Shown here: one piece after another, positions 1 to 11,880 of the stretch | Layout: each line of letters begins with the position of its first letter | How positions within the stretch are numbered: position 1 is the stretch's first letter | Assembly: GCA_014529385.2 (NCBI GenBank) | Contig: CM043942.1 | Coordinates: 7,561,001 to 7,625,000, forward strand | Source: Adiantum capillus-veneris | Taxonomy: Eukaryota; Streptophyta; Polypodiopsida; Polypodiales; Pteridaceae | Length of the DNA stretch: 64,000 nucleotides | Reading direction: 5' to 3' | Program-made: the position numbers and the translations under genes | Notes under the pieces: generated by a model | Told to the model about the DNA's origin: nothing | The model's database searches: none | What the model saw: only the letters and a program-made list of their open reading frames with translations

Positions 1-278
1 AATGGTTGCACCCAACTTTGGTTTACACTTCCCTCGGTTGATATGGCACTTGCTGGTCCCCCTTGTTTTGGTTGATTATTCCGGAGATTCCTGCCCGATC
101 TCAAATTCATCAATTCCCCTAAAGGACTGTAACTTTTCCGTCTCGGCAATTTGTTTTCCCAGGTTTTTGTGGTTAGAATTGATCCAAACTGACTGATACT
201 TGGTCAACTGTTTAATTTTGTCAGTTGGACAACTTCTGTTTCATCAAGTGAGAATTTTGTTACTGTTATGCTGAAAAA

Positions 279-300
279 GACATTATACGCGTATGATGTC
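279..300. repeat. Leader palindrome L1
   Basis: Inverted repeat with arms GACATTATACG and CGTATGATGTC. There is one mismatch, which would be a G-U pair in RNA. First of four copies in this leader. Confidence 0.85.
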
Positions 301-559
301 TTTTTTCACAGATTTTGACTATTTTGGTTATGCTCACTCTCAGTGGCCCCTTTATGCTCTGTTCACTCACAAAATTCAGTTTGAACTCTGTTTGAGCAAG
401 CTATGGCTAATTTAGGCTTTTCTTGGCAATTTTCCGCTTTTGACTTGTTTTTTGGGTCAATTGTTATCCAAATGGAATGAAACTTGAAATATAACCTCTA
501 GACAGCTATTACAATGGATCTGTGTTGGCAAAGTATCAAAATATGTCCAAAATTAGGTC

Positions 560-587
560 AAAGACATCATACGCGTATGATGTCTTT
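560..587. repeat. Leader palindrome L2 (perfect, 28 nt)
   Basis: Perfect palindrome of 28 nt with 14-nt arms; the left arm is AAAGACATCATACG and the centre is CGCG. It is the longest perfect copy in the left leader. Confidence 0.9.
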
Positions 588-683
588 TTCATCAATTTGG
601 GTCCAAACTTGATATTTATGCCTCTCACAGTGCCTGTAACAATCTTGTCAGGTCAGATTTCAAAAATAAGCAGTGGATGTGCC

Positions 684-713
684 AAAAGACATTATACGCG
701 TATGATGTCTTTT
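684..713. repeat. Leader palindrome L3
   Basis: 30-nt inverted repeat with left arm AAAAGACATTATACG and the same single wobble position as L1. Confidence 0.88.
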
Positions 714-974
714 GTCCCAGATTTTGACTATTTTTGGTTTTAAGCCTTCTCCAATGTTTATAATTGAGTTTCAAGTGTTTTTGTCAGGTTTGAATGTAAA
801 AACAAGATCTGAATCCAAAATTTCCTATTCTTTGCGTTTCTTGGACTCCAACTTGTCTTTTTGGGTTTCTTTGAGTGTAAATGCTCTTGTTTTAAGTTGA
901 TCTTAGGGTAAAACCCCCCATCTAAACACTCTGGCAATGTCAAATTTTCAATTTTAGTCTCTGTTTAGGTCCTA

Positions 975-998
975 AGACATCATACGCGTATGATGTCT
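975..998. repeat. Leader palindrome L4 (perfect, 24 nt)
   Basis: Perfect 24-nt palindrome with left arm AGACATCATACG. Its flanks differ from those of L2, so the match is confined to the palindrome. Confidence 0.88.
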
Positions 999-1518
999 AA
1001 AGTTGCAGATTTCCAATTTTTCAGCACAGAACTCTTCCAATAGCTCTTTTAAGTGCTCAGCAACAATCAGTTACACAGAAAATTTTTCTGAACTTGTGTA
1101 TTGCATATTTCACTACCAAAGCAACTTTTTCAGTGATCTAACATGCAATCAAACACATCAAGCAAATAGAACACCAATTGATAGCTCTAGATCAGGATCA
1201 AATCAGGCCCTACCTAAGCTACTTCTAATCATAAAATGGATTTTTTGCAATTGAAAATATAAAGAGATTTACTACCACACAAGGAGTAGCAAATGCTTTT
1301 TATGTCAACAACCACTTAAACACCATAAAAAACAATCTAATCTAAGCTAAACTAAAAATACTGTCAACACAGAAGACCCAGGAATATCCCACTTCCTAGT
1401 ATCTCTCGAGACCTTTGGAGTCCACCACTCCTAGATCTTTTCTAACTAAAGTATACAAAGTAGTTTATACGACTCACCTCGTAGGATTAGTCTAAGGTCA
1501 CCTACTTAGGGCTCTCGT

Positions 1519-1535
1519 CCCCGGCAGCGGCGCCA
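1519..1535 (-). promoter_or_regulatory. Primer binding site, tRNA-Asp type
   Basis: On the minus strand this reads TGGCGCCGCTGCCGGGG. Plant tRNA-Asp(GUC) ends in a sequence whose complement is TGGCGCCGTTGCCGGGG, so there is one mismatch. It lies 2 nt inside the LTR edge, where minus-strand DNA synthesis of an LTR retrotransposon is primed. Confidence 0.8.
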
Positions 1536-1537
1536 AA

Positions 1538-2390
1538 TGTTATGGCGGTTACGCCGCTAGCGGAAGCTAAATAGCGAGAACTCAACCAACAACAGAATTT
1601 GTCAGACGAGGACGGAGCTTGACCCGCAGGCGCATGGAAACAACTAGGTGGGTGTCAAATCACCTACTCGACCTTCTAATGACAATCACTACTAAGGAAA
1701 TCAAATCTAAGTTCTAAAATACGCAAGTGACTGAAATCCGGACTACGAACGAATGCTATACGAAACAGGATCTAGAATCATCGAGTCGATCTCAAACTCA
1801 AGGGGAAGTCTATACACTAGGTAAGAACAACACCCTAAAGACTTGAACTGCAAAATCAACCTATAACCACTCCGTGCGGTAAACGCGTATGAAGACAGGC
1901 CGAAAAATACAGGTGACCGAAACTTGACCCCGATGGTACTAATGTGTAGCTCTACTCGTTGTGGTTCTATAGATATGCTGCACGCTCTATTCCGACACAC
2001 GAGTTGGAAGAAAACTCACACCGAAGCTCGTAGGAACTTACCACACATAGAAGCCGATAACGCGCACTCTTGGTATCAGTGCGTAGCTCTCGCCGTTGCT
2101 AACACAATGGCGGTGTCGCTTCTCCAATGGCGGCTCCGTAGCTCGCGTAGCAAGTAGATAAGACTCTCTCTCTCTCTCACTCTCTCTCAGACACAGTCAC
2201 GGCGCTCAAAAACTCCCTTTGATTAATAATTGAATCTCCTTAGGTTACAAAACTTTGGCTTATATACCTCAGCCTTGGAGGTGAGAACATCTCTAATTAT
2301 TTACATCAGCAGGTGAATTTACGTAGGGATTACAGACTGGAAACTCAATTGAGTCCCGTTACTTAGTGAATGGCTCAAATCAAAATTAAT
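1538..2390 (-). mobile_element. 5' LTR of gypsy copy 1 (far end unclear)
   Basis: The LTR starts (plus-strand view) with TGTTATGGCGG directly after the primer site. It shares landmarks with the LTR at 19017-20098: a block beginning CTAATGTGTAGCTCTACTC, a (TC)n tract near 2165-2190, and a TATA box. The outer end is not certain. Similarity to the other LTR fades near 2390, and chromovirus coding sequence begins by 2473, so the LTR is probably truncated there. Confidence 0.65.
2259..2266 (-). promoter_or_regulatory. LTR TATA box
   Basis: On the minus strand this reads TATATAAG followed by CCAAAG. The same box in the same LTR position occurs at 19733-19740, so it is the probable promoter of this LTR family. 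Confidence 0.55.
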
Positions 2391-2472
2391 GTAGGAAAGA
2401 CATTTATTACAATCAATGGTTACAAAATGATGGGTGTGAGCAAAAATGTGGGTGTGATCCTCTGCTGGCTCA

Positions 2473-4617
2473 ACACAAGAGATTCAGTATTTAGGTCACA
2501 TTATCTCTCAAGATGGCATCCAAATGGATCCATCAAAGTTAGAGGTAATAAAAGGATGGCCTAAACCAAAGAATCTTCATGAACTAAGAAGCTTTATAGG
2601 TATTTGTGCATACTATAGACGCTTCATAGAAAAGTTCTCACAAATTGCGGGACCATTACATGACCTAACAAAGAAAAGCGTTAGGTATACATGGTCTGCT
2701 AAGGAGAACAATGCTTTCGAAAAGCTTATCTCTCAACCTGTGCTTACACTACCGGATCTCTCAAAACCATTTGAGGTCCAATGTGATGCTTGTGGTGATT
2801 TCCTTGGAGCTGTTTTGCTTCAAGAAGGGCACACCATAGGCTATGAAAGTCGAAGGCTCGACCCTGTTCAACAAGCTCTAGGCATATATGAAAAGGAACT
2901 CCTTGCAGCTCGACATGCCTTAGACTCATGGAAGCACTGTTTATTGGGGACTCCTTTCATTCTGCGAACAGATCACCAAAGTCTTAAGTACTTCATGACA
3001 CAGACCAAGCTCTTTGACAAACAAATGAGGTGGGAAAATTTCCTTTCGCAATTTCATTTTCATATTGCTCACATTGCTGGCAAGCATAATCAAGTAGTTG
3101 ATGTACTCTCAAGACGATCGAGAGTGAATGCGGTTTCCATAGCAACTCACAATGATCTATCTTCAATGATAGATGAGTATTCTATTGATCCCGATTTTAG
3201 AGATGTGATTTCAGCCCTTGCATTAGGGAAGAAAGAATAACCATTTACTTTACAAGATGGTTACCTTCTCTACGGCAATAGACTATGTGTTACTAACTCA
3301 CTACGTGAGAAAGTAATGTATGAATCTCATGCTCCACCTTATGCGGGGCATAGAGGGATTCAGTCTACCTTAAAGGGAATTGAAAAATATTTCTATTGGC
3401 CTACCATGAAAGTGAACATACAAGAGTATATTCTAAATGTGTGGTATGCCAAAAGACAAAATTTGATAGAGGGAAGCAACTTGGATTGCTTCAACCCTTG
3501 CCAATCCCTAATTCAAAATGGGAGAGCATATCCATGGATTTTATCTTTGGATTGCCTAATTCTATCCATGGGAATACAGGAATATGGATGATAGTAGACA
3601 GGTTCAGTAAACAAGCTCATTTTATACATGTCAAAAAGACTATCAAAGCCCATCAAATGGCAACCCTCTTCATTTCAAAAAATTTCAAGTACCATGGCTT
3701 GCCAATGTCCATAGTGTCGGATAGAGATCCTGGAATGACCAGTAATTTTTGGAAGGGTCTCTTTGAGAATTTAGGGACAAGGCTAAAATTCTCTTCGGCC
3801 TATCATCCACAAACGGATGGCCAAAGTGACATAGCTAACCTAACAATTCTCGATCTACTAAAAGCCTATGTAACGGAAGTAGATCAAAGATCCCAATGGG
3901 AGAAGTACTTACCCTTAGTGGAGTATGCTTACAATAACACTGTACATACTTCCACGGGAAAAGCACCTTTCGAGGTAATTGAGGGAAGATCAAAAAGTCC
4001 CTTGCTAATTAAGGTACATGGAAAGATCTTCGCTGCAGATGAGTATAGCCGAGACCTACAAGAATCTTTTCAAAAGATTAAGGATGCTATCTCTATCTCA
4101 CAACAAAGGCAAAAGGCTGTTACTGACAAGCACAGAAGAGCCCAAGCCTTTAAAGAAAATGATTGGATCTTATTAAAATTTCCCAAGGCTCAATTAAGGC
4201 ACACGACGGGCAAGAATCCTACGGGACACCAAAAGTACTATGCTAAACTAGCAAAAAGGTACTATGGTCCGTTCCAGATTCTTAGGCGAATCAATGAGAT
4301 GGCCTATCAACTCAAGTTGCCCAATCATTGGCTCATACACAATGCTTTCCATGTGAGCCTATTAAAGCCTTACAAAGGAGAGCCACCTCAAGAACCAACT
4401 ATTGAAGACTCACCGGAGATCGAGGACCAAGAGGAGGTGCTGCAGCCTGAGTCCATTCTCCGACATGAAGACAAGGTACTAAGAGGCGGCAAGACTATCC
4501 GATGATATCTTATTAAGTTTAAGAATTATCCTTTTAAAGATGCTAGATGGATGCAAGGCATACAATTAAAGGATAACCTAAACCTTGTCAATGCTTACAA
4601 TGCTTCCCAAGAGTAAG
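2473..4617 (+). pseudogene. Truncated chromovirus pol: RT end, RNase H, integrase, chromodomain
   Basis: This is the 3' part of a Ty3/gypsy polyprotein. It opens inside the RT thumb (QYLGHIISQDGIQ, near 2480). RNase H follows, with FEVQCDACGDFLGAVLL and ILRTDHQSLKYF. The reading frame is closed by TAA at 3238 but continues in frame into the integrase zinc domain (SHAPPYAGH near 3330), then shifts frame near 3430. The integrase core shows SMDFIFGLP and IVSDRDPGM, but the final catalytic Glu, 35 residues later, is Asp (GQSDIAN). After LKPYKGEPP a chromodomain starts (ILRHEDKVL), is cut by TGA at 4503-4505, and continues in frame (YLIKFKNYPFKDARW) to TAA near 4617. The chromodomain places it among chromoviruses. 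It has no 5' half, no intact frame and a changed catalytic residue, so it is dead. Confidence 0.88.
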
Positions 4618-5650
4618 CAAATGTACAAAATGTTAAAAATGAACAAATTTTTTGTCTTATAAGACTCTCTTTTTCTTTATTGTGCACAAAAATGAAGTAG
4701 TATGCATGCTTAGATCAAGTTTGCGGAGACGACGTCTCACAAACACCAAGTAGAGCTTGTCACTCTACTATGGAAGATTGATAGGACTAATGTGCAGACA
4801 TGCTTGCGACAGCTTCAAGCTTCAGGCTCTCAAGCGCCAAATGGACTAGTCATCCATTGTGGAATGATGTCGTAGGGTAACATAGGGATCCTCTACCCGC
4901 TAAGAAAAGGACTCATGAATATGCTTTATCTTCTCTACACCATAGTCGAGGACGACTATGATTTCAAGAGAGAGGTAATGTCATAATTATCAATATCTAA
5001 TTCTCCTAAATGATTTTCTCATGTTAAATTGATCATTTAATATGGGGAAGTGCCAGGGGAGAAAAAGCTAGAATATTGTTAAGCTAGTAGACCACAGTAG
5101 GGATCCAAAGGAGGGAAAATAGGGATCCAAAGGGGGGGGCCATCTGCAAAAGAGGCATGTGCAACAATGGGCTAAAAAGACCCTAAGTTTCAGCCCATTA
5201 AGACTTCCAAAATGCTAAGGTTCCAAAATTCAAAGGTTGTGTCCAAAGGTCAACCATGGGGGGAATTGGATGCTTTGTGTGTGTCCCTAAAGTCTTTACA
5301 AATCCCTACATAGGAGGGGGCGAGCCTTGCTTGTAGGGGATGAGAGAGAAAGTCACACACACACACACACACACACACACAAGCTCCCTTTACAGAAAGG
5401 GAATGAGGGACACATGTCAACTCCCTAGGCCATATGCTCACAAGGTGTACCCAATTACTATTGGATGGCCTTGGAGGTGGACCAATGAGAATTCTAGAGT
5501 AAGTCTAGTTTAATTAATTTAAAAACACTTAATAAAAGAACCAATGAGAATTAAGCCCTCTAGAACACTATTGGACAATCTCCCAAGGGGTCCAATGAGC
5601 ATTCAGTAGCCCAATGGCTTGCTTGATTCCTATTGGCCAGGAGGCAAAGG

Positions 5651-6012
5651 GGTCCAACGAGAGTTTAGTTGAATTATTAAATTACCTAAAGCTTTCACAA
5701 AAGGGGAAAGGGGGACACATGTCAGAAGGCTATCACTTATGCTGCTTAATTGTCATTGGCTAGCCCTAGGGAGGTCCAATGAGAGGGTAGCATGAGCAAA
5801 TAGCAAGAGGGGTCGACCAAGAGAGAGAGGGGGTCCAACGAGAGTTTAGTTGAATTATTAAATTACCTAAAGCTTTCACAAAAGGGGAAAGGGGGACACA
5901 TGTCAGAAGGCTATCACTTATGCTGCTTAATTGTCATTGGCTAGCCCTAGGGAGGTCCAATGAGAGGGTAGCATGAGCAAATAGCAAGAGGGGTCGACCA
6001 AGAGAGAGAGGG
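5651..6012 (+). repeat. Tandem duplication, 2 x 181 bp
   Basis: The unit beginning GGTCCAACGAGAGTTTAG at 5651 is repeated from 5832 almost without change, which indicates a recent duplication within the LTR. Confidence 0.92.
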
Positions 6013-6122
6013 GGCTGATTTTTGCAAGGCATTATCACACACACACACACTCACACAATCTCATGTGTGAATTAAAGAAGAATCTCTCTCCTTCTCAAGC
6101 TTTAATGGAAAGCTTATCACTT

Positions 6123-6386
6123 ACTCCAAGCTTGTGAGAAGGGAGGCCTACACCAACAACTCTCGGCTTTGTGATGCAAATCCAACCAAGAGCCAAGCTT
6201 CAATGCATGCTCATCTCCTCTACCATGCTAATTACTAAGCTAAGCTATGCTAATACTCCAAGCTTGTGAGAAGGGAGGCCTACACCAACAACTCTTGGCT
6301 TTGTGATGCAAATCCAACCAAGAGCCAAGCTTCAATGCATGCTCATCTCCTCTACCATGCTAATTACTAAGCTAAGCTATGCTAAT
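6123..6386 (+). repeat. Tandem duplication, 2 x 132 bp
   Basis: The unit beginning ACTCCAAGCTTGTGAG at 6123 recurs from 6255, with one difference noticed (CTCGGC against CTTGGC). Confidence 0.92.
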
Positions 6387-6859
6387 ATGAGTGATTATGT
6401 GAGGAGATGTACATTTTTCTCGTAAGAATACTCCTTCTTCCTCTCAATCTACTCTCATACCCTGCTAGCTCTCACCATATTTGAAGGTGTGTGAGGTCTT
6501 GGGTCTGAGACCCGAGATAATTGATGTTGTGTTTGCTAAGTGTTTTTCTTAGTGCATGAAGCTTTCATCTTCATTGCTCTAGCTAGTGTTGAAGGAACAC
6601 AAAGAATTGTATTGTACAATGTCTCTCTTGATGGGAGAAACCATAATACAAAGCCTTTTGGAGGGGGGACCGGCTCCATGCAAATCCGGTCCTCAACTGT
6701 TGTCAATAGCTTAATTTCTCTCTCTTTTGAAAGTATTGTTCATGCTATCTAACTAGGTGTTATGCTTTTTGTTGCTCTCTCCACCCAAGAACTCTTGTAA
6801 TTCTCATTAGGAATCTATTCTAATGAAATGCCCACTATGTTCATGCTAATTTCCGCTAC

Positions 6860-9800
6860 ACACAAGTTTTTAGGCCATTAAATGTTACAGTTGGCCTCTA
6901 CAAATGTTGCTTTTTTAAATTTTTCTTTGTTGATATTCTTTGTCAATCTTTGATTTAGACTCCATTCTCGTCCAATGAAAGCAACCTGTGCAAACATTGT
7001 GTAACTAATGAGTGACATGACAGAGTTGTTAATAGCACAAGTGTTGGTTTTGTGGGAATTATCTATACTTTTGTACAAGTAAGATGTGAAAAAATGAATA
7101 GCAAACATCTGGGCATTCTTATTGTCTTGCCCAAAAGAGATGGTAGTACATAAACGTAGTTTCTATTTCAAGTGGATATGCAGCTGTATGGCATGCAAAA
7201 TAGTGCAAAGCAAAAAAAACGTCAAACAATTATTTACCAAAGAGCATGCCTCTTGCAATCATGTTTTGGTGTTATGCGTAGTTGTATACTATCTAAGATT
7301 ACAAGCAAAAATTGAAGAAGTTTTGCGAGCACATGTTCGTCTTCTTGTACATTACATCAACCATAGCAATTGAATATTGTGTTTAAAGAATTGTGTTCCA
7401 CTTGGTCACACATCCATATGATTAAAGCTTCTTGCAAAACTCTACACAACTATTATATAGATGATCAGCCACATTGGAAAGCAAATCATAATATTTTTGA
7501 GAGAGAAAATCTCAACAACCCCTACTCAAATCGGGTTAAGGGGTGGCTCGGTGATGGTTATGCTAAAATGTTTCCATTGCTATAACCATTGCAAACTAGA
7601 AATGGTATGTAATGCTGCAACACATTGCTTGATATTAGCGATCATCAAGGCTAGTATAAAACCTCATGGGGTAAATTGACTATGAGGATGAGACCCCTTA
7701 AAAATAGATCACCCACTATCAAGATGCTCTAATAAGATGAAATGAGATAAGCTTTGGATTTGATGACCATGAGGGGAGTGTTTGTGATTGACAAACACAC
7801 ATTGCGCTTCCTAATATTGTTTTAGCTTGTGCTACAATGTCAAAAAACCTTCAACATGCCAGGGTGACTGTTTATGGCACTAGGAAGTTCTAAAAATAAC
7901 CAAGGTCATCCCCTTTTTTTCCTTCACCCAAGAGGTAGCTCAAAAACACACCATGGTGCCATAAAATCACACCCAATGTTGTGAAGTAACATTGGCAGCA
8001 TATCTTGCCTAGAGGAATCCATAGTTAAGATTCCTTTGATACCACTATAACAAGACTAGCATCTCCTCACACGATCTCTTTGTCCTCAAATTGGTGGAAA
8101 GGTAGACTTAAATCTCCACCCAGCCAACCCTTGTATAATTGGCCCATTCTGCTATAGACGGCTTCTCTTTAATAGTGTGCATCTCCTAGAATAGGATCTC
8201 CCTAGCTCCCATAGGCTATGAGCTGGGCTAGGATCTTAGCCAACAAACTATAGGATCTTAGCCACATATCGTAGTCTCATAGCCACATGACCCTTGTCCT
8301 AACGGCCTACCACCATTGTTTTTAGCAGTTGTTGTGCTCACTGCCCCCAACACCATATTGTACCCTAATGGAGATGAGAAAAGAGAGGCTTAGTCATTGG
8401 ATGCATTATTCAAACCCTTCATAGCAGTTTACCAAACCATAGAGGAAAAAGAGATAGACGGCCACATATTTTGCTAATAATGCAATTAATCTAAGATTCT
8501 CAACATCTTTGGGGCATTTGCACCCAGTGATTGGCATGGTCTACAAAAGATAAGTGCTACAGGCATAAATTTCCACAATGTGACTATGAAAGACTTGAGT
8601 TGTAAGAATGGAATATTCAAACTTATGTATACCATGCTAGGGATTCTCTCTTTCCAAGCCTTGCCGAGTATGACTTAGAACCCCATGGATGCTGGGTGAA
8701 TGTATTGTTTGTGCAGCTTCTTGGAGTGTCCAATAATAGAAAAGTGCACAACTTGCAAAAAAATTTATGACTTCATATAGTTCTTGTTGTTCCGAGCCTC
8801 TCCATGGCACATTTCTTTGAGGTCTATTGAAGTTATGCTAAAAATTTGTTGGCATTGACTCAAGGTTCCTACAAAAACTTGCAATATACAATACATTAGA
8901 AATATTGGAATGCTTGATTTTCCAAAAGGCTTTGCACAACATGACATCTGCATAAGAGCCATTCTCACAAGGCTATTTGACTTGTTTTGTTGAATCCATC
9001 ATGATATCTCATGACGTACATAGGTTGCAAGGGTAAAAAACTAGCCAAGTTGCAATATGTGTGTAGTATGGTCAAAATGCCATTTTGGGGTTCAAACACA
9101 AGATGCTCACCTTACAAGGCCATCTTCATAAGATTGTTCAGTTGATTGATGCAAGGGAGGTACTTTTCAAGTTTGGTTATTCATTTAAGAGGTTTAACAA
9201 GTCACAAGATGGTGTTCTACATGTTAATTGTGAGTGGCTTTTACTAAAGATATCACATATTTGTTGTATTTTTGTTGGTCTAAATGCCAAATTTGACAAA
9301 AATGGTGGTATTTTTTCCAAATCTTTCATGTGATTACAAAATCATCTCCCATTTAAATTTTACCAATACTTGTATGAGGAGGTACGTGTGATTTATTTGT
9401 GTAATATATTGGTCAAGGCTAAAACCAAAATCCATTTTGAATACATCTAGACACTACAAGTTTGCAGCTTGAGTTAGTCCTAATCATATGTAAGCTCCCA
9501 ATTTAGCTACTTAAATAGGAAGCATTTTGTAGTCATATGGCCATATATCCTACAAGTATTGAGATGTACGCTCATCAAACTGTAGAGCTAGAAAAGTTTT
9601 GGGATCCCATTCAATTTAGCACAATCACTCTACATAGGGATCTTCCTTGTTTCAAGAGAACAACATTAGTTTTGGGATTTACTTGCATGGGGAGAACCCA
9701 TGGACTACACAAAAAATTTATGTGTCACACATGTTCGGGTGCCATTTTGATTGATTTTCACAAGTATCTAAGCATTCCAGGTTTTTGAAAGGAATGTTAA

Positions 9801-9950
9801 AGGAGTAGCAACAATAAGTTTTGTTTGGATGGGAGACTTCAATAGGGTAAGTTCTTCTATTAGTTTTGAAATCCTCTTTGGTCAAAGGACAGTCTCTCTG
9901 TGGATTCTAGTTGTCAATTTCATTGAAGTAGTCCAATTTTAAGATGTATG
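6860..9950. other. Anonymous AT-rich DNA, no gene recognised
   Basis: All reading frames here are short, carry no motif I can recognise, and are not supported by repetition elsewhere in the window. It may be heavily decayed transposon sequence between the chromovirus and the integrase remnant that follows. Confidence 0.5.
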
Positions 9951-9959
9951 CCAAAGGCA

Positions 9960-10790
9960 AAGAGAATTGAACTACTCGGTAAATTTGACCACTTGATATT
10001 CCTCAAATGAAGTGGGAGTGTAAAAGTATGGACTCTTGCCATGATTGGATTACCTATGGTCCAAGTAGGACATAACTCATTTATAGTGAAGGTTGACCTA
10101 CTCTTCAAGGGTACACCTCTCATTCTAGTTAAGGCAACATTGCATGAGTATTTGGTAAGGATATTTTCAAATTGCATGGATTGCCCAAATAGATTTCAAG
10201 CAATCAAGACATGAAGTTCACTCAATCTTTTGGATCTCTCTTCAAGGCAATTGGAATGCATCTAAACTTTGGTATTGCCTAACATCGCCAATCATATTGG
10301 AAAATGGAATAGGTTAATCAAGTATTTTTAGAGCTTATTGCAACAGGGAGTCTGAGCGATGAATTCAATTTCAACCTCTAGTGGAGTATGCTTCATACCA
10401 TGAAAGCATTGGTATGACCTTAATTTTTGCCCTAAATAGCTAGGAATATCTTTTCTCACTCAAATGTCTAGATTCTACCATAAGGGTTTAAACTTCTTCC
10501 AAGATTCTTAAAGAGATGGAAAACAAAACTAAGACAATCCAAACGGACATTATAGCAGCTCAAGATTGCCAAAAGAAATATGCTAGTGGTAAGAGATCTG
10601 AAAGAAGATTCAAGGAAGGAGAAAAGGTTTTTCTTTAACTAGTCAAAGAGAAGTAACCTATTATCGAGAGGTATAAGAAGCTTATCCCATGTAAATGTGG
10701 TCCTTATGAAGTCATCAAGTGTATAGGGACTCAAACTTACAAGTTGAAGGTGCCATCTCATCTGTAAGAGCTACCCTTGAATGTGTATGA
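9960..10790 (+). pseudogene. Eroded Ty3/gypsy integrase remnant
   Basis: Pieces of a gypsy integrase can be read in changing frames. WECKSMD and LPMVQVGHNSFIVKVD (10010-10100) resemble the first catalytic block. KLHGLPK and DMKFTQSFGSLFKAIGMHLNF (10160-10280) resemble the second. A PLVEYA-like run sits near 10377, and FKEGEKVFL, PCKCGPYEVIKCIGTQTYKL near 10610-10750 resemble the C-terminal GPY/F region. Stops and shifts occur every few dozen codons. It is older than the other elements here, and its LTRs are not recognisable. Confidence 0.6.
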
Positions 10791-11315
10791 ATGAAAGAGT
10801 ACTCAAGAAAATGACCAGCGGAGGGTGAAATAGAGTGCATAGAGACACATGAGAATGACAAAAGAGAATCTCTAAATGCCCATCTAAATGAAACAAGAAA
10901 ACCATGAATTAATGCAATAATTTTTTTGGGTATACCATAACTTCAAAAATATAAATGACTAAGTAGAAGCACATGAACCTAGGTGGGATCGACCGGTCCA
11001 CCCATCCACTTCTGCTCCTACTCGGATAGAGATAATTTCATTTGCCAAGAGCCCTAGAACACCTCCACTTACCTGAGCCAATATACATAAGCCGAATCCA
11101 CTTTGCATCTCTCCATAAACCTGACCTAAAAAAGGATTCCAAATACCAACATGTGGTAGAAAATCAACACCAACCATACCTGTTTAAGCACCAGGCATCT
11201 TTGGTGCCACACTGGGTGTTTAGGCCAAGCCAAGGCAAGATCGCCAACACGCATTAGGGGAAGTTTGAGGTCATGTTTTGGCTTTGTAAGAAATGGTACA
11301 GAGAATGTGAACAAG
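10791..11315. other. Spacer, nothing recognised
   Basis: No motif or repeat was found. It ends at the probable LTR edge of element A; the 5 bp before that edge are ACAAG. Confidence 0.4.
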
Positions 11316-11560
11316 TGTGCGCGTCTGTCGCACGTGTCAATGCAAGGGACTTGGCGATACACTGTGTGCAAGCCACAAATGGCTGCAAGCACACAACCAG
11401 ACTAATCTATCAATCTCAAGGGAGCAGGAGCAAGGGTGTGTCACTCAACGCCCTACGCTCGCCTTCGTGGAGGATTCCTCGCCACAAAGAAGAAGGAGCT
11501 ACCACCGTGCCACGCTCAACCGCCTCGCCGCCGCCATGCCATCGTCACAATGCTCGATCG

Positions 11561-11613
<53 letters not shown>

Positions 11614-11880
11614 ACACACACACAAGGAGATGATGAAGAAGAAGATGGAGATGGAGCAAGAGCACTCTTCAATTGCACAAATGAGAGAATCCATGCTTTT
11701 TAGGTTAGGTGACTTTTATATGAGCTCGTCCCATTCACACTTGGGCGCCCATACTTAGCCAACTAACCCTTGAATGTTCCTGTTAGAGTGCGCCTCTCAT
11801 CGGAAATCACTCTTACCCTTTTCCTAATGGAATGACAAGCCCAACCCATGACTACTAGAAGTGGACACCAGTGGTTAACA
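11316..11880 (-). mobile_element. 3' LTR of element A
   Basis: Runs from TGTGCGCG to GGTTAACA and matches the LTRs of element B. Shared parts include the block around GGAGGATTCCTCGCC, a simple-sequence tract and a TATAAAAG box. Here the tract is (CT)n at 11563-11609, where B has (AC)n. The sequence just beyond (minus-strand upstream) is the polypurine-like AGGAAGGGGGA. Confidence 0.85.

Larger units (their letters stand above)
1..1518 (-). mobile_element. 5' leader of a truncated Ty3/gypsy element (copy 1, minus strand)
   Basis: This untranslated stretch lies just inside the primer binding site at 1519-1535, so it is the start of the internal region of an element running right to left. I see no coding region. 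It is matched in layout by the leader of the plus-strand element at 56384-58181: both hold several copies of a palindrome of about 24 nt. The text around the palindromes is also repeated in degenerate form; for example CAGATTTTGACTATTT follows the palindromes at 279 and 688. The rest of the element lies left of the window. Confidence 0.6.
4979..6859 (+). mobile_element. Probable 3' LTR of the chromovirus
   Basis: After the pol fragment a purine-rich run (TTTCAAGAGAGAGGT) is followed by TGTCATAATTATC, as expected for a polypurine tract and LTR start. A plausible end is CCGCTACA near 6859. The 5' partner is missing, so the borders are inferred. Inside are an (AC)n tract (5355-5380), two recent tandem duplications, and a series of CCAATGAG-like words. 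The small reading frames within it are not credible genes. Confidence 0.5.

Noticed and set aside
279-998. CRISPR-like array
   Set aside because: Spacing between the palindromes is irregular (about 100-290 bp), the context is an LTR element leader in a plant genome, and there are no cas genes.
1519-1535. tRNA gene fragment
   Set aside because: The match to tRNA-Asp is only the 3' end complement beside an LTR, which is a primer binding site. The same holds at 18999, 47501 and 56366.
7122-9788. Several ORFs of 70-90 codons in the 7-10 kb region
   Set aside because: They have no motifs, no shared composition and no repeat support, and the length is expected by chance in AT-rich DNA.
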